Positions 52,309-61,637 are shown, counted from the first letter of the stretch. The stretch is DNA of 64,000 nucleotides from [Clostridium] citroniae WAL-17108 (GCF_000233455.1 NZ_JH376430.1:139312-203311); one strand, 5' to 3'. Numbers and translations: made by a program. The notes: generated by a model from the sequence alone, not told the origin.

Positions 52309-52571
52309 ATAATAAACCCCTTCTCTATCTATGCTCTTAACAGTAGCTTCTCAAAATCTTACAACCCCAGAAAACATCCCCGGCCCATTCCCCACTCAAT
52401 CCTTTCATTCCCGGCCATCCAATCCCTCAGCCCCGTCCCGGACATCCTTTCTGTGAAGACCATTTTACCCGCCGCCACTTAGACGCGGTCCTTCACGCGT
52501 CTTAGTACCGCTGCACGTAAACCGAGCGGGAGCGTGTCTGAACAGGGAGGATGGCCGGGCCTCTGCGGCCC
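52309..52571. repeat. Intergenic region with hairpins and a dispersed 15-bp sequence
   Basis: It contains AGACGCG...CGCGTCT (about 52479-52500), GAGCGTGTCTGAACA (52530-52544, inverted match to 14956-14970) and a GGGCC/GGCCC hairpin close to 52560. No T-run follows. It probably splits the 46868-54888 gene set into two transcripts, but no clear promoter for the transporter was found. Confidence 0.45.
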
Positions 52572-53858
52572 CTACAATGCCGCGATCTGCGCGGTCGCCT
52601 TTAAGAAGGTATCGATATCCTCCACCCCATGGCAGTGAAGCGGTGATACACGTACAATGCCTGCCAGGTCAAAGGGATGCAGGGACCTGACGGAATAATA
52701 ATTGGAATCGCTTCTGTCATAAACAATGACATCCCTTTTCACATACTCCGTAACCGCATCCGGACAACTGATATTGTCAAAGGTGAGAGGCATGATGAAA
52801 TCTCTGTTCTCCAGGGACTCCCTGTCAAACTCAACCCGGGCATGAGGGATATGGCGGATGCCCGGAACCTCTTTTGTTCCCTCCAGGGCCCTGTACAGCA
52901 GCGCCCTCTCATGCATCTCAATGCGCTCCATGCCTTCCACGTACAGTTCCCTTCTGTCCGTGCTGTCAATATAGCGGCTTCCGATCCAGCATACATGGTC
53001 CACGATGGCGCTAACGCTTGCGTACATGGCCGGTGCCGGACCTCCGATCTCCCATGGGTCGCCCAGGTTTCCGAAAATTCCCGGATGGTCCAGGGCCGCC
53101 AGGCGGTCAGACACATAGCCTGCGCCAAATCCACGGCATCCGAAGATCTTGTACGCCGCAAAGTTGATCCCATCCAGATTAAGGTCCTGCACATCCACCA
53201 GTCCGTGGGGCATGTGCTGTACTGCATCGGAAATTATGTAAAGGTCCGGCTTGGCGGCGCGGGCGCGGGCTACGATTTCCTTCATATCCATCACGGCGCC
53301 GGTGTGGTTGGACGCATAAATGCATACAAGAAGGGCCGTATCCTTATCCACCAGGCGTTCAATCTCTTCCACATCGATTCCGCCCGTAACCTTGTTGGGT
53401 TTTGCGATCCGCACTTCCATCCCCGCCTTCCTCCCGTAATACATAACGGAATCATAGGCGGACGGATGGTCCAGGTCTGTCACTACCACATTGGTGCCCC
53501 TGACATTTTCAAGAACCGTGCGCACCATCTCAAACATTACTTTGGATGAGGATTTCTCAGCTATGATCTGTCCGTACTTGGGAGCGTTGAACATGATCCT
53601 TAAATCCCTGAAACCATTTAAGGTCAGCTGTCTTAATGCCTTTGCCCTTGGATGCTTTCTGGAATCACAGTCCGGAAAGGTGTCTGCTTCCTCATAAGCC
53701 CTGTTCACAGCCTTCAGCCTCAGGGATCCTCCTGCATTTTCAAAAAACAGTCTTTTGCCTGCCTCCGGGTCGGAATCCACGTTCCAAAACCGCTCCTTGA
53801 TCTCTGCCTGAAGTTTCTCGTCAAATAATAACCCCTGTGGGTAATCCTTTATATTCAT
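52572..53858 (-). CDS. Aminotransferase class V-fold protein
   Basis: 428 aa, in the fold type I PLP group that includes cysteine desulfurases. Motifs: FFENAGGSLRLKAV (near residue 40), LDHPSAYDSVMYYGRKAGMEV, IYASNHTGAVMDMKEIV, ISDAVQHMPHGLVDV with the PLP-binding Asp, and AYKIFGCRGFGAGYV with the Schiff-base Lys. The start at 53858 follows GGAGG. No active-site Cys loop is obvious, so a transaminase or hydrolase is more likely than a desulfurase. Confidence 0.85.
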   Translation of the reverse strand: MNIKDYPQGLLFDEKLQAEIKERFWNVDSDPEAGKRLFFENAGGSLRLKAVNRAYEEADTFPDCDSRKHPRAKALRQLTLNGFRDLRIMFNAPKYGQIIAEKSSSKVMFEMVRTVLENVRGTNVVVTDLDHPSAYDSVMYYGRKAGMEVRIAKPNKVTGGIDVEEIERLVDKDTALLVCIYASNHTGAVMDMKEIVARARAAKPDLYIISDAVQHMPHGLVDVQDLNLDGINFAAYKIFGCRGFGAGYVSDRLAALDHPGIFGNLGDPWEIGGPAPAMYASVSAIVDHVCWIGSRYIDSTDRRELYVEGMERIEMHERALLYRALEGTKEVPGIRHIPHARVEFDRESLENRDFIMPLTFDNISCPDAVTEYVKRDVIVYDRSDSNYYSVRSLHPFDLAGIVRVSPLHCHGVEDIDTFLKATAQIAAL

Positions 53859-53922
53859 CTCTTGCTCCTCCTGGTCTTGAGCCATCTTTTAATCTGATAA
53901 ATTATCCTCTTGATCAAACACT

Positions 53923-54888
53923 TTAATCAAATACCACTTTACCCTCATCAAAGATTACTCTGCCGTCCACTTCAATGGTCGGGTCCTTAAACATCATGTC
54001 AATGTGAAGCAGGCAGTCCTGGTTATCCGTCTCATTGTTGCCCAATGCCACATGTACATAACCCATGCATCCCTCATCCTCCAGCATCCTTCCGCAGAGA
54101 CTGGCATCCGGGTTAAGCCCCACGCCGATCTCACCGATACGGTAGATCCTGGGGTCATAGATCTCCTTAAGGACCTTCTCAAACTTCACGGCTTCCTCCC
54201 CGCCCTCGACCTTTGTCACGAAGCTGTTCTCAATATATAAGGTAATGGGTTCCTTCAACAGCCCCATAGCCGGATGGGTAATGCTTCCATCGATCACAAC
54301 CTTGCCGTGGGCAGTTCCTGGAATGGCTCCGGTAGCGCACTCGATATCAGGCGGTGAACAGGTCTGGCCTTTCTCATGGCTCATCCCGTACTGCGGGAAT
54401 ATCTTGTGGCCTTTGATGCTGCAGTAGTAGTCCGTTCCCAGGGCAGAAGTGATGTGTACCTGGTCTCCTCCTGCAAAACCTTTGGCAATCTGGTCCACGT
54501 ATTTTTTGTTGGCCTCAAAGTCTGTGTAAAGGCCTCCCTTTTCCAACATTCCGAAGTCATAGTCACAACAGTTCAAATCGCGTGCACCTGCTTCGCACGC
54601 CCTCCTTCTTGCATAGCTGTGGGATAAGGAAAATGTGGTTGCGCGAAAGATAACATCGGCTTTCAGCATAGCGGCAGCTACCAGATCCGTTGGCTCCTCT
54701 CCGTGCATTTTCCTGGGGTTCATCAGCACCAGGGTGCGGTTTGGAAATTTTTCAGCCGCGTCCCAAAGGGCCATTCCAATCTCCATGCTTTCCTCATCCG
54801 TGACAATCAGGATATTCTCATCCTCCTTACAATGGGAACACACGGTGAGCAAACGCTGGCATGCTTCATAAATTTTCTTCTCTCTCAT
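53923..54888 (-). CDS. M29 aminopeptidase/NicX-like metalloenzyme
   Basis: 321 aa. The C-terminal part matches the metal-binding pattern of thermophilic aminopeptidases and 2,5-dihydroxypyridine dioxygenase (GEIGVGLNPDASLCGRM, HVALGNN, HIDMMFKDPTIEVDG). It is shorter than classic M29 enzymes (about 400 aa) and near the NicX length. It lies at the head of the operon, behind a LacI-type operator. Either hydrolysis of a small amide or ring opening is possible. Confidence 0.72.
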   Translation of the reverse strand: MREKKIYEACQRLLTVCSHCKEDENILIVTDEESMEIGMALWDAAEKFPNRTLVLMNPRKMHGEEPTDLVAAAMLKADVIFRATTFSLSHSYARRRACEAGARDLNCCDYDFGMLEKGGLYTDFEANKKYVDQIAKGFAGGDQVHITSALGTDYYCSIKGHKIFPQYGMSHEKGQTCSPPDIECATGAIPGTAHGKVVIDGSITHPAMGLLKEPITLYIENSFVTKVEGGEEAVKFEKVLKEIYDPRIYRIGEIGVGLNPDASLCGRMLEDEGCMGYVHVALGNNETDNQDCLLHIDMMFKDPTIEVDGRVIFDEGKVVFD

Positions 54889-54959
54889 TTTTTCTCCCTC
54901 TCTTAGAAAAAGTTTTGATTGATCTTATATATTTAATCCTTATCCGGATTAAGTATCTA

Positions 54960-54981
54960 AATATTTATTCGTATAAATATT
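54960..54981. promoter_or_regulatory. Operator-like inverted repeat upstream of the M29/NicX-like gene
   Basis: 9-bp arms AATATTTAT and ATAAATATT around TCGT; pairing extends outward with one bulged base. The right half CGTATAAATAT (54970-54980) occurs again at 56104-56114, upstream of the LacI gene. Likely the site of the neighbouring LacI regulator. Confidence 0.6.
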
Positions 54982-55072
54982 AGATAAAATGAAAAGGAAT
55001 ATTTCGTTCCATTGGGCGTATTTACGCCAAACGGCACTAAATTCCTCTGCATTCTAATCTGTCCAGGTGCGA

Positions 55073-56071
55073 TCAGGCGCTCTCCCTTATAATAAGCTTC
55101 ACGCCTATATATTCGTCCTCCGCCTGCTGCCCCTCTACCAGTGCAAGCATCTTGTCAACGTATGTCTTGGCCAGCTTCTCCTTTGAAACGTCAACCGTGG
55201 TCAAGGCCGGTGTTGTAAGGGGTGCGATCTGTGTATTGTCACATCCGATCACGGACAGATCCCCCGGCACGGAAATGTTCAGTTTCTTCAGGTACTGCAT
55301 GATCTGGGCCGCAAGATAATCGTTCCCAACCACCAGGGCCGTGGGCTTCCCATCCTTCTCAGAGGATACCAGCATGCGGAATACCTCCTCGCATATATCA
55401 TCCACAGTCTGGGTCCTGGTGCATATAAGCTCCGGCCTTACAGGAATGCTACTGCGCCTTAGCGCCTCCACATATGCCCTGACACGGAAGTCATCCCCCT
55501 CCACGCCCTTTGTCAGGTACTTGACCGGGGGCACCATGCCGATACAGGTGTGACCCTTTAGGATCAGATAATCCACCGACTTTCTCACTGCGTCATAATA
55601 ATCCGGCACAACGGTGACGATCCTGGGATCCAGTTCCTCATAATGCTTGGTCCTGTAAAGGATGATGGGTATTCCGTTCATGGCAATGGAGTTCAGCTGC
55701 TGTGCGTCAAACATATTAGTCGCCATGAAGATCCCTTCCGGCTGTCTGCTGATCAGCATATCCAGGAATTCCTTGGTATTCCTGCTGTAATTCAGGGATA
55801 TATAATATCCGCGCTCAAAGAGCCTGGTCTCTACCGCCTCAAAAAGTTCCGCCTGAATGTTGTCACACACAAAGATAAACTGGGCGGACCGGCTGGTTCT
55901 GAGTCCCCTTGCCAGCTGGTTCGGTATGTAATTCAGCTGCCTCACAGCCTCCAATACCTTCTCCCTCTTCTCCTGGCTGACATAATTGGAATTATTCAGC
56001 ACATACGATACAATGGTAGGAGAAACATTCGCAAGCTTGGCAACATCTTCGCGGGTAACTGTTTTGCTCAT
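55073..56071 (-). CDS. LacI-family transcriptional regulator
   Basis: 332 aa. DNA-binding start MSKTVTREDVAKLANVSPTIVSYVLNNSNYVSQEKREKVLEAVRQLNYIPN. The ligand domain includes VVGNDYLAAQIMQYLKKLNISVPGDLSVIGCDN. It is divergent from LysR and next to the M29/NicX operon on the same strand. It probably represses itself and that operon through the shared half-sites. Confidence 0.93.
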   Translation of the reverse strand: MSKTVTREDVAKLANVSPTIVSYVLNNSNYVSQEKREKVLEAVRQLNYIPNQLARGLRTSRSAQFIFVCDNIQAELFEAVETRLFERGYYISLNYSRNTKEFLDMLISRQPEGIFMATNMFDAQQLNSIAMNGIPIILYRTKHYEELDPRIVTVVPDYYDAVRKSVDYLILKGHTCIGMVPPVKYLTKGVEGDDFRVRAYVEALRRSSIPVRPELICTRTQTVDDICEEVFRMLVSSEKDGKPTALVVGNDYLAAQIMQYLKKLNISVPGDLSVIGCDNTQIAPLTTPALTTVDVSKEKLAKTYVDKMLALVEGQQAEDEYIGVKLIIRESA

Positions 56072-56377
56072 GTTTTCTTCCTTTCTCTCATGATTTATAA
56101 ATACGTATAAATATCTTATGGTTTATATATATCATCTTTTACCCATGATGTCAATCTATTTTAAATATTTTTTCAACATTATTGATATTTTCTCTTTGTT
56201 TTGTTCACATTTATTATGTAAATTATCTATATTTATATATTTATTTATTAAACTTTAAACTTAAATGAGTACCCATGTGCCATTACAAATCATATAATGG
56301 CAGACATTAAAATAGCCTGAAACCTTCTGGTCTGGTATAATTAAGTTATAACCGCAGGTTAAACGAAAGGACGGAAA
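56072..56377. promoter_or_regulatory. Divergent promoter region between LacI and LysR genes
   Basis: A very AT-rich stretch. It carries the half-operator CGTATAAATAT at 56104-56114 on the LacI side and, toward LysR, an extended -10 (TGGTATAAT, with TATAAT at 56336-56341). Nothing coding is seen in it. Confidence 0.55.
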
Positions 56378-57292
56378 ATGCAAATACAGCAGCTGATATA
56401 TTTTATGAAGATCGCGGACTTGGGAAGCATGAACAAGGCAGCGGAAGCACTACTTATTACACAGCCCAATTTAAGCCGCGCAATTATGAATTTGGAATCG
56501 GAACTGAATATTGAAATCTTTAAACGCAACAATAAAGGCGTTATCATGACTGAAGATGGCAAGAAACTTTATCAGTATAGTAAGACCATTCTGAATCAAA
56601 TGGATCTCATAAAAGGGATGGCATTAAGAGAGGACACCCCCATTCTTTCTATCGCATCCTATCCGCTAATATCCATCTCAAGACTGCTATGTGAGATATA
56701 TAACAACCACAAAGACAAGGATATAAAAATCCAGCTGTTAGAGCGCAGACTGCGACATGTTATCGAAACTGTGGAAAGCGGTGAGGCTGAACTGGGATTT
56801 TTAATGTATAATGATGTTCAAAGTAAGGAAATAAGGTATATGCTCCGCTATAAGCATATTGAGCTTAACTATCTCGGCACAGACACATGGTATGTTAATG
56901 TGGGCCCCCACAGCCCGCTGTTTGATAAAGAGGAAGTGGACGCGGCAGAGCTGCTCCGTTATCCCGTAGTCAGAATGCCGGATGATTATTTTTCCAACTT
57001 AACCTTTTATCTGTCCATTGGCGGTATCTCATTGACAGAATTCAAAAAAGTTGAGTATATGAGTGATAATGCCGCCATGCTTAACTTACTGAAATATACG
57101 GATGTATTCCGGTTTGGCCCCGGAATCAGCAGAGAGGATTTTGCAGTGCACGGAATAAAAACAATACCAATTAAAAATTGCGGGGTTACTATCAGTGTTG
57201 CCTGGATTCGCAGGAAAAAAGAAATATTAAGTACCTCTGCCCAGGAGTTTGTGCAGATGTTGGAAAAATGGGTTCCTGAAGCAATTCGTTAG
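56378..57292 (+). CDS. LysR-family transcriptional regulator
   Basis: 304 aa. The N-terminal winged helix (MQIQQLIYFMKIADLGSMNKAAEALLITQPNLSRAIMNLESEL) is followed by the co-inducer domain. It is read in the same direction as the peptidase operon, 230 bp upstream of it, with a terminator between. It is the likely activator of that operon. Confidence 0.93.
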   Translation: MQIQQLIYFMKIADLGSMNKAAEALLITQPNLSRAIMNLESELNIEIFKRNNKGVIMTEDGKKLYQYSKTILNQMDLIKGMALREDTPILSIASYPLISISRLLCEIYNNHKDKDIKIQLLERRLRHVIETVESGEAELGFLMYNDVQSKEIRYMLRYKHIELNYLGTDTWYVNVGPHSPLFDKEEVDAAELLRYPVVRMPDDYFSNLTFYLSIGGISLTEFKKVEYMSDNAAMLNLLKYTDVFRFGPGISREDFAVHGIKTIPIKNCGVTISVAWIRRKKEILSTSAQEFVQMLEKWVPEAIR

Positions 57293-57334
57293 AGTTGTCT
57301 TTTAGAACTGTTTTAGAAATATACATGCCGATGT

Positions 57335-57370
57335 CCGGCTGGATTTAGTCCAGCCGGCATTTTATTTTTA
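57335..57370 (+). terminator. Terminator of the LysR gene
   Basis: CCGGCTGGA and TCCAGCCGG arms, then CATTTTATTTTTAT. Confidence 0.85.
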
Positions 57371-57412
57371 TCACAGTACAGACGATTCTATTAATAATTA
57401 AAAATGCTATGT

Positions 57413-57439
57413 TTTTTATTTATAACTAAGAAATAAAAA
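57413..57439. promoter_or_regulatory. Inverted repeat, possible LysR box
   Basis: TTTTTATTT and AAATAAAAA with a 9-bp gap, about 80 bp upstream of the next gene. The position and AT-rich dyad fit a LysR-type site; low information content. Confidence 0.35.
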
Positions 57440-57521
57440 TTTAAGATTAGGCAAAATTGCATTAAAACCTTAGAATATATACATAAAATAAAACAAAATG
57501 CACAAAATCAGGAGGATACAA

Positions 57522-58703
57522 ATGCCCGGAATTACTGCGTTAACCATATTGTTAACAATCTATGCGACTGGTGAGATGATTGCAAAAAAGACAAAAGCAG
57601 TCTTTTCAACCGTTCTTGGAATTGCAATGCTGCTGTTGGCCGGATTTTGGACCGGTATCCTGCCGGAAACGATTTTTTCAGACTGTGGTGCAGATAAGTT
57701 CGGCAATGTAATTGCAGGAATATTGATCACATCCCTGGGTACTACCATTGATTTTGAGGAATTGAAACGTCAGTGGAAAGTGGTTTTGGTATCCCTTATG
57801 GGAGTATTGGGTGCAGTTGCCGGATTTATTGCAGCGGGCTGTCTATTTGGAATGAGGGAAATGGCAATTGCGGGAGCACCTGTTTTCGCAGGAGGAAGCG
57901 CAGCTACCCTGATCATGACAACAGCCTTGAAAGACCGTTCTATGGAGCTGGCCAGCACGTTTTGTATTGTACTGTATGTGATGCAGAAATTTATCGGTGT
58001 TCCGGTAGCTTCTCATTTCCTGAGAATAGAGGCCCGAAACTTTAGAAAAATCACGGAAAACATCCAGCTTTACAGAAATAAAACAAAAGAAGAGGAAAAG
58101 GTATTGGAATTGCAAAGCGGCAAAAAGCTTCTAAACCTCCCCCGATCATTTACAAGACCCTCGGTATTTTTGGCAAAGCTGGCAGCCTCCGCCATGATCT
58201 CCTACTATCTTGCGGAAATGACTGGCGGCGCAGTCCATTATTTTGTAATGTGTCTTATGATAGGGATCCTTTTGTTTTCTTTGGGATTTTTGGACAAATT
58301 TATACTTCAAAAGACACAGGCAAATGGAGTGATTACCTTTCTTGTCACTATTATTATTTTTTCTAACCTGGCATCTACAACTCCGGCACAGATGTTGGAA
58401 GTGCTTGAACCCTTAGTTATTTTATCTTTGAGCGGAGTATCGGGAGTGGCCGCGGCGGGTATGGCCGGGGCAAGGATTTTCCGCATGGGTACGGGGTTGG
58501 CTATTTCACTGGGAATCAGCTGCACATTTGGTTTTCCCACCACCATGCTGATGCCTCAGGAGGTTGCGCAGGCGATTGGTGAAACAGAGGAGGAGAAAGC
58601 GGCAATTGAAAATTATCTGCTCCCTAAAATGTTAACTGCAGGACTTGTGACCGTTACCATTGTATCGGTTTTAATTGCAGGAGTTGCAGTCAATTCCCTG
58701 TAA
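57522..58703 (+). CDS. Polytopic membrane protein, probable transporter
   Basis: 393 aa with about ten hydrophobic helices. The Gly-rich helix motif VAGFIAAGCLFGMREMAIAGAPVFAGGSAATLIMTTAL and a second near residue 305 (LSGVSGVAAAGMAGARIFRMGTG) suggest an inverted-repeat transporter fold such as the GltS or CPA type. ATG 57522 has AGGAGG at 6 bp. First gene of the M20/YjiHG operon, so it may carry a peptide or amino acid. The family is not certain. Confidence 0.6.
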   Translation: MPGITALTILLTIYATGEMIAKKTKAVFSTVLGIAMLLLAGFWTGILPETIFSDCGADKFGNVIAGILITSLGTTIDFEELKRQWKVVLVSLMGVLGAVAGFIAAGCLFGMREMAIAGAPVFAGGSAATLIMTTALKDRSMELASTFCIVLYVMQKFIGVPVASHFLRIEARNFRKITENIQLYRNKTKEEEKVLELQSGKKLLNLPRSFTRPSVFLAKLAASAMISYYLAEMTGGAVHYFVMCLMIGILLFSLGFLDKFILQKTQANGVITFLVTIIIFSNLASTTPAQMLEVLEPLVILSLSGVSGVAAAGMAGARIFRMGTGLAISLGISCTFGFPTTMLMPQEVAQAIGETEEEKAAIENYLLPKMLTAGLVTVTIVSVLIAGVAVNSL

Positions 58704-58754
58704 ACCGAATACTGAAAAATAAAAAATAAAGAAGATATGCGGGAGGAAAAAGGT

Positions 58755-59915
58755 ATGCAGCAGATATATGAAGCAGTTAGAAAGAGCGTATATGAGAGCC
58801 GTGAGAATATGCAGGCGCTGTTGGAGCGCATTGTAAATATTGACAGCGGTTCCAGAAATATCCGGGGTGTTGAAGAAGTATGCGGGGTGTTGAAGCGGGA
58901 GATGGAGGATATTGGTATGACTGTCAGGGTAATTCCATCCGGCGGAGCCGGTCCTGTCCTGGTTGGCGAGTGGTGCATGGATGCCTCTAAAAAACCGCTT
59001 CTGTTTATCGGACATATGGACACGGTATTTAAGGACGGAACAGCTGAGATAAATCCGTTTAAAATCGATAAAAAGGGACTGGCTCATGGTCCTGGTGTTC
59101 TGGATATGAAGGCAGGGCTTGTCATTGCGCTTTACGCAGTCAGGGCATTAAGGGATGCAGGATATAGGGAGCGCCCTATTAAGTGCATCTTTATGGGGGA
59201 CGAGGAAAATCTGCATATGTTTTCCAATGCAAAAAATATTATGCTATCAGAACTGGGAGAAGCAGAAGCTGCATTTAATTTTGAGACTGGCTATGTGGAT
59301 GACGGCCTGGTTGTGGGCAGAAACGGCGGCGGGATTATTGATATCGTAATAAAAGGTGTGCCGGTACATTCCGGGATCTCGCCGGAAAAAGGAAGAAGCG
59401 CGGTGGCAGAAATGGCTTATAAAATTATTGAAATTGAGTCCAAGAGAGACCTTGAGCGTGGTAAGCTGATCAACTGTGGTATGGTTAGCGGCGGTATAGG
59501 GGAGAACACGGTTCCGGGAGAGGCAAAAATAAGCATTGGCATTCGTTTCCCGACCACCGCAATCCGGGATGAAATACTGGAGGATATCAAATCAGCTGCC
59601 GCGCATGTACATATTGCAGATACCACTGCAAAAATGCAGGTACGGATGTTAATGGAATGTATGGAGACCACGGATGGTGTGAGGAAACTGTTTGAACATG
59701 TAAATAATACCGCGGCAGAATGTGGATACGGAGACCTCCATGCCTTTTCTGTGGGAGGCGTATCGGATTCCGGCATCTGTGTCTCCAATGGAGTGCCAAC
59801 TGTTTGTGCAATGGGAGTAAAGGGAGAAGGGAATCATACAATGGATGAGTATGCAGTAGTGGACAGTTTGTTTGAAAGAACCGTTTTGGCCGGCTGCGCT
59901 GCATATACATTATAA
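58755..59915 (+). CDS. M20 family metallopeptidase (carboxypeptidase G2/ArgE-like)
   Basis: 386 aa. Metal site motifs: LLFIGHMDTVFKDG (His and Asp), GPGVLDMKAGLVIALYAV (bridging Asp), FMGDEENLHM (catalytic Glu pair) and a dimerisation domain with VPVHSGISPEKGRSAVAEMA. The distal His is in HTMDEYAVVDS near the C-terminus. It resembles carboxypeptidase G2 more than DapE. GGGAGG precedes the ATG at 58755. It probably cleaves small peptides or acyl-amino acids. Confidence 0.9.
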   Translation: MQQIYEAVRKSVYESRENMQALLERIVNIDSGSRNIRGVEEVCGVLKREMEDIGMTVRVIPSGGAGPVLVGEWCMDASKKPLLFIGHMDTVFKDGTAEINPFKIDKKGLAHGPGVLDMKAGLVIALYAVRALRDAGYRERPIKCIFMGDEENLHMFSNAKNIMLSELGEAEAAFNFETGYVDDGLVVGRNGGGIIDIVIKGVPVHSGISPEKGRSAVAEMAYKIIEIESKRDLERGKLINCGMVSGGIGENTVPGEAKISIGIRFPTTAIRDEILEDIKSAAAHVHIADTTAKMQVRMLMECMETTDGVRKLFEHVNNTAAECGYGDLHAFSVGGVSDSGICVSNGVPTVCAMGVKGEGNHTMDEYAVVDSLFERTVLAGCAAYTL

Positions 59916-59933
59916 AAGCAGGAGGAAGAAAGA

Positions 59934-60590
59934 ATGGGAGATGTAAAAAAGGAGCTGGAACAGGCAGCCACAAAACCGAAGGTTGGAATCGGGGCATGGA
60001 TTTCTCTGGTTATCCTGATCATAATTTTGTCAGGTGCATTCAGAACCAGTGAATCCGCATTAAAAGTTATGGACTTTACAAACCTGTGCGGAAGCTTTGG
60101 TCAAATTGGAGATACAGGGGCCAACTTTATCGGAAAAGGCGGAATGGGTGCAAAGGACGGATTTATGGCCGGTTTAAACCTGATTCCGGCGGTTATGTTC
60201 TTCTGCGGGATTATGGGAGTGTTTGAACAGTTGGGAGCATTTAAGGCATCAGATATTCTGTTCAGGCCCATACTAAAGCCGATGTTGAATATTCCGGGCA
60301 AATGCGGTGTTGCTTTTATCAGCAGCTTTACGGGATCGGATGTAGCTGCGGTTATGACCAAAGAGCTTGCGGACAGCGGTGATTTGACAGATAATGAAAG
60401 AACTGTATTTGTGGCTTACCAATATGCCGGTTCTGCCTGCATTAATAATACCATTACCGGAGGAGCGCCTTTGATCGCCATTTGCCCAGTGGCGCTGGGA
60501 CCGGTTATTGTGATTGAGTTTGTATGCAAGCTCATTGGAGCCAATTTAGTTCGTCTGATTCTTAAGGTTTCGCAGAAAAAGGGGGCGTAA
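59934..60590 (+). CDS. yjiH: YjiH-like nucleoside recognition (gate) domain membrane protein
   Basis: 218 aa. The gate-domain signature is GFMAGLNLIPAVMFFCGIMGVFEQLGAF, followed by FISSFTGSDVAAVMTKELADSGDLT and AGSACINNTITGGAPLIAI. In E. coli yjiH and yjiG flank iadA, an isoaspartyl dipeptidase; here the peptidase next door is M20 type. It is the first half of a two-gene gate pair, like SpmA/SpmB. Confidence 0.8.
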   Translation: MGDVKKELEQAATKPKVGIGAWISLVILIIILSGAFRTSESALKVMDFTNLCGSFGQIGDTGANFIGKGGMGAKDGFMAGLNLIPAVMFFCGIMGVFEQLGAFKASDILFRPILKPMLNIPGKCGVAFISSFTGSDVAAVMTKELADSGDLTDNERTVFVAYQYAGSACINNTITGGAPLIAICPVALGPVIVIEFVCKLIGANLVRLILKVSQKKGA

Positions 60591-60592
60591 AA

Positions 60593-61084
60593 ATGGAAAA
60601 AGCGATAGAAAAAACAGTAAAGCCTTCGATTGTGGATACATTTTTAAAAGGCTGTGGAAAAGGATTTAAAGTTGGGATTGAAAACATTACTCCAGCGATG
60701 ATCCTTGGCTATACATTAGTTTATATTCTTCAGGTAACAGGGCTGATGACATTTCTCGGTCGTATATTTGCACCGGTCATGGGGGTGTTCGGGCTTCCGG
60801 GGGAGGCATTTGCAGTATTGATATCAGCATTTTTTGCTAAGGCATCCGGATGTGCAACCGCAGCAACTATGTATGCGGATGGCGTACTGACTCTGGGACA
60901 GGCTTCTATGCTGCTGCCTGCCTGTATCCTCATGGGAACGCTCATTGGGCACTACGCAAGAATCGTTCTGGTGGCGGGAACAAACAAAAAATGGCATACA
61001 CTGCTATTGATCATTCCTTTATTTGACGCAGCCCTGTCATTGATCATTATGCGTGTAATCCTGACGGCAATGGGGATCACATAA
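60593..61084 (+). CDS. yjiG: YjiG/SpmB-like nucleoside recognition (gate) domain membrane protein
   Basis: 163 aa. Gate-domain pattern: VGIENITPAMILGYTLVYILQVTGLMTFLGRIFAPVMGVFGLPGEAF, then FFAKASGCATAATMYADGVLTLGQASMLLPACILMGTLIGHYAR. It starts two bases after the yjiH stop. The pair probably forms one inner-membrane assembly that moves peptides or amino acids. Confidence 0.8.
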   Translation: MEKAIEKTVKPSIVDTFLKGCGKGFKVGIENITPAMILGYTLVYILQVTGLMTFLGRIFAPVMGVFGLPGEAFAVLISAFFAKASGCATAATMYADGVLTLGQASMLLPACILMGTLIGHYARIVLVAGTNKKWHTLLLIIPLFDAALSLIIMRVILTAMGIT

Positions 61085-61094
61085 GGAGGTAGAT

Positions 61095-61274
61095 ATGAAC
61101 AGGGAGACAGCGCTTGTACTGCAGAATACAGGAATGCTATTAATTATTGTCGTAATGCTGACAGATTCATTTTTATATGCACTCACTAGAGAATTTATTA
61201 TTGTCTGTGCATTGATATCTGCAGTCCTTATGATAATTGGCATAAGTATACTGAAAAAAGAACTTAGATGTTAA
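61095..61274 (+). CDS. Small two-helix membrane protein
   Basis: 59 aa. Two hydrophobic segments: TGMLLIIVVMLTDSFLY and FIIVCALISAVLMIIGISIL, ending in KKELRC. An AAGGAGG site lies 8 bp before the ATG, and the start is 10 bp from the yjiG stop, so it belongs to the operon. Unknown family; it may be an accessory subunit. Confidence 0.7.
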   Translation: MNRETALVLQNTGMLLIIVVMLTDSFLYALTREFIIVCALISAVLMIIGISILKKELRC

Positions 61275-61304
61275 GGCGCCAACGCCTTATTCTTAACTAA
61301 TGTC

Positions 61305-61451
61305 ATGTTATTTATTAAAAGTCACTATGAAGATCCGGATGCCCTGGAAGAGGACGCGGATGTGATCAAACTCATTTGTGAGACTGCGAAAGAATGCGGG
61401 CCGGAATACGACTATGGAAAGATCCATGAAAGACTGTCAGAACGCACATAA
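61305..61451 (+). CDS. Orphan short reading frame (48 aa), possible gene remnant
   Basis: MLFIKSHYEDPDALEEDADV then IKLICETAKECGPEYDYGKI, ending HERLSERT. The amino acid make-up is protein-like and acidic, but there is no ribosome site ahead of the ATG and no family is recognised. A small AAGGCG/CGCCTT hairpin separates it from the operon. It may be the end of a lost gene. Confidence 0.35.
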   Translation: MLFIKSHYEDPDALEEDADVIKLICETAKECGPEYDYGKIHERLSERT

Positions 61452-61494
61452 GATCTAACGCCTATAACATTTTAATCACACTTAAATCCATAGG

Positions 61495-61543
61495 AAACAG
61501 CGGATACAGATCATATAAACATAATCTGCATCCGCTGTTTTTT
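61495..61543. terminator. Bidirectional terminator before the alcohol dehydrogenase
   Basis: AAACAGCGGAT and ATCCGCTGTTT arms with an inner CAGAT/ATCTG pairing and a T-run. Confidence 0.85.
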
Positions 61544-61637
61544 GTTCTTCATGCGCATGAAAGCCGATCATATAGGGGATACGCAGCTTTATGCAGGCAG
61601 AAGGAGGGGCCGGGGTATTCTGCATTCAAAAGGAGCA

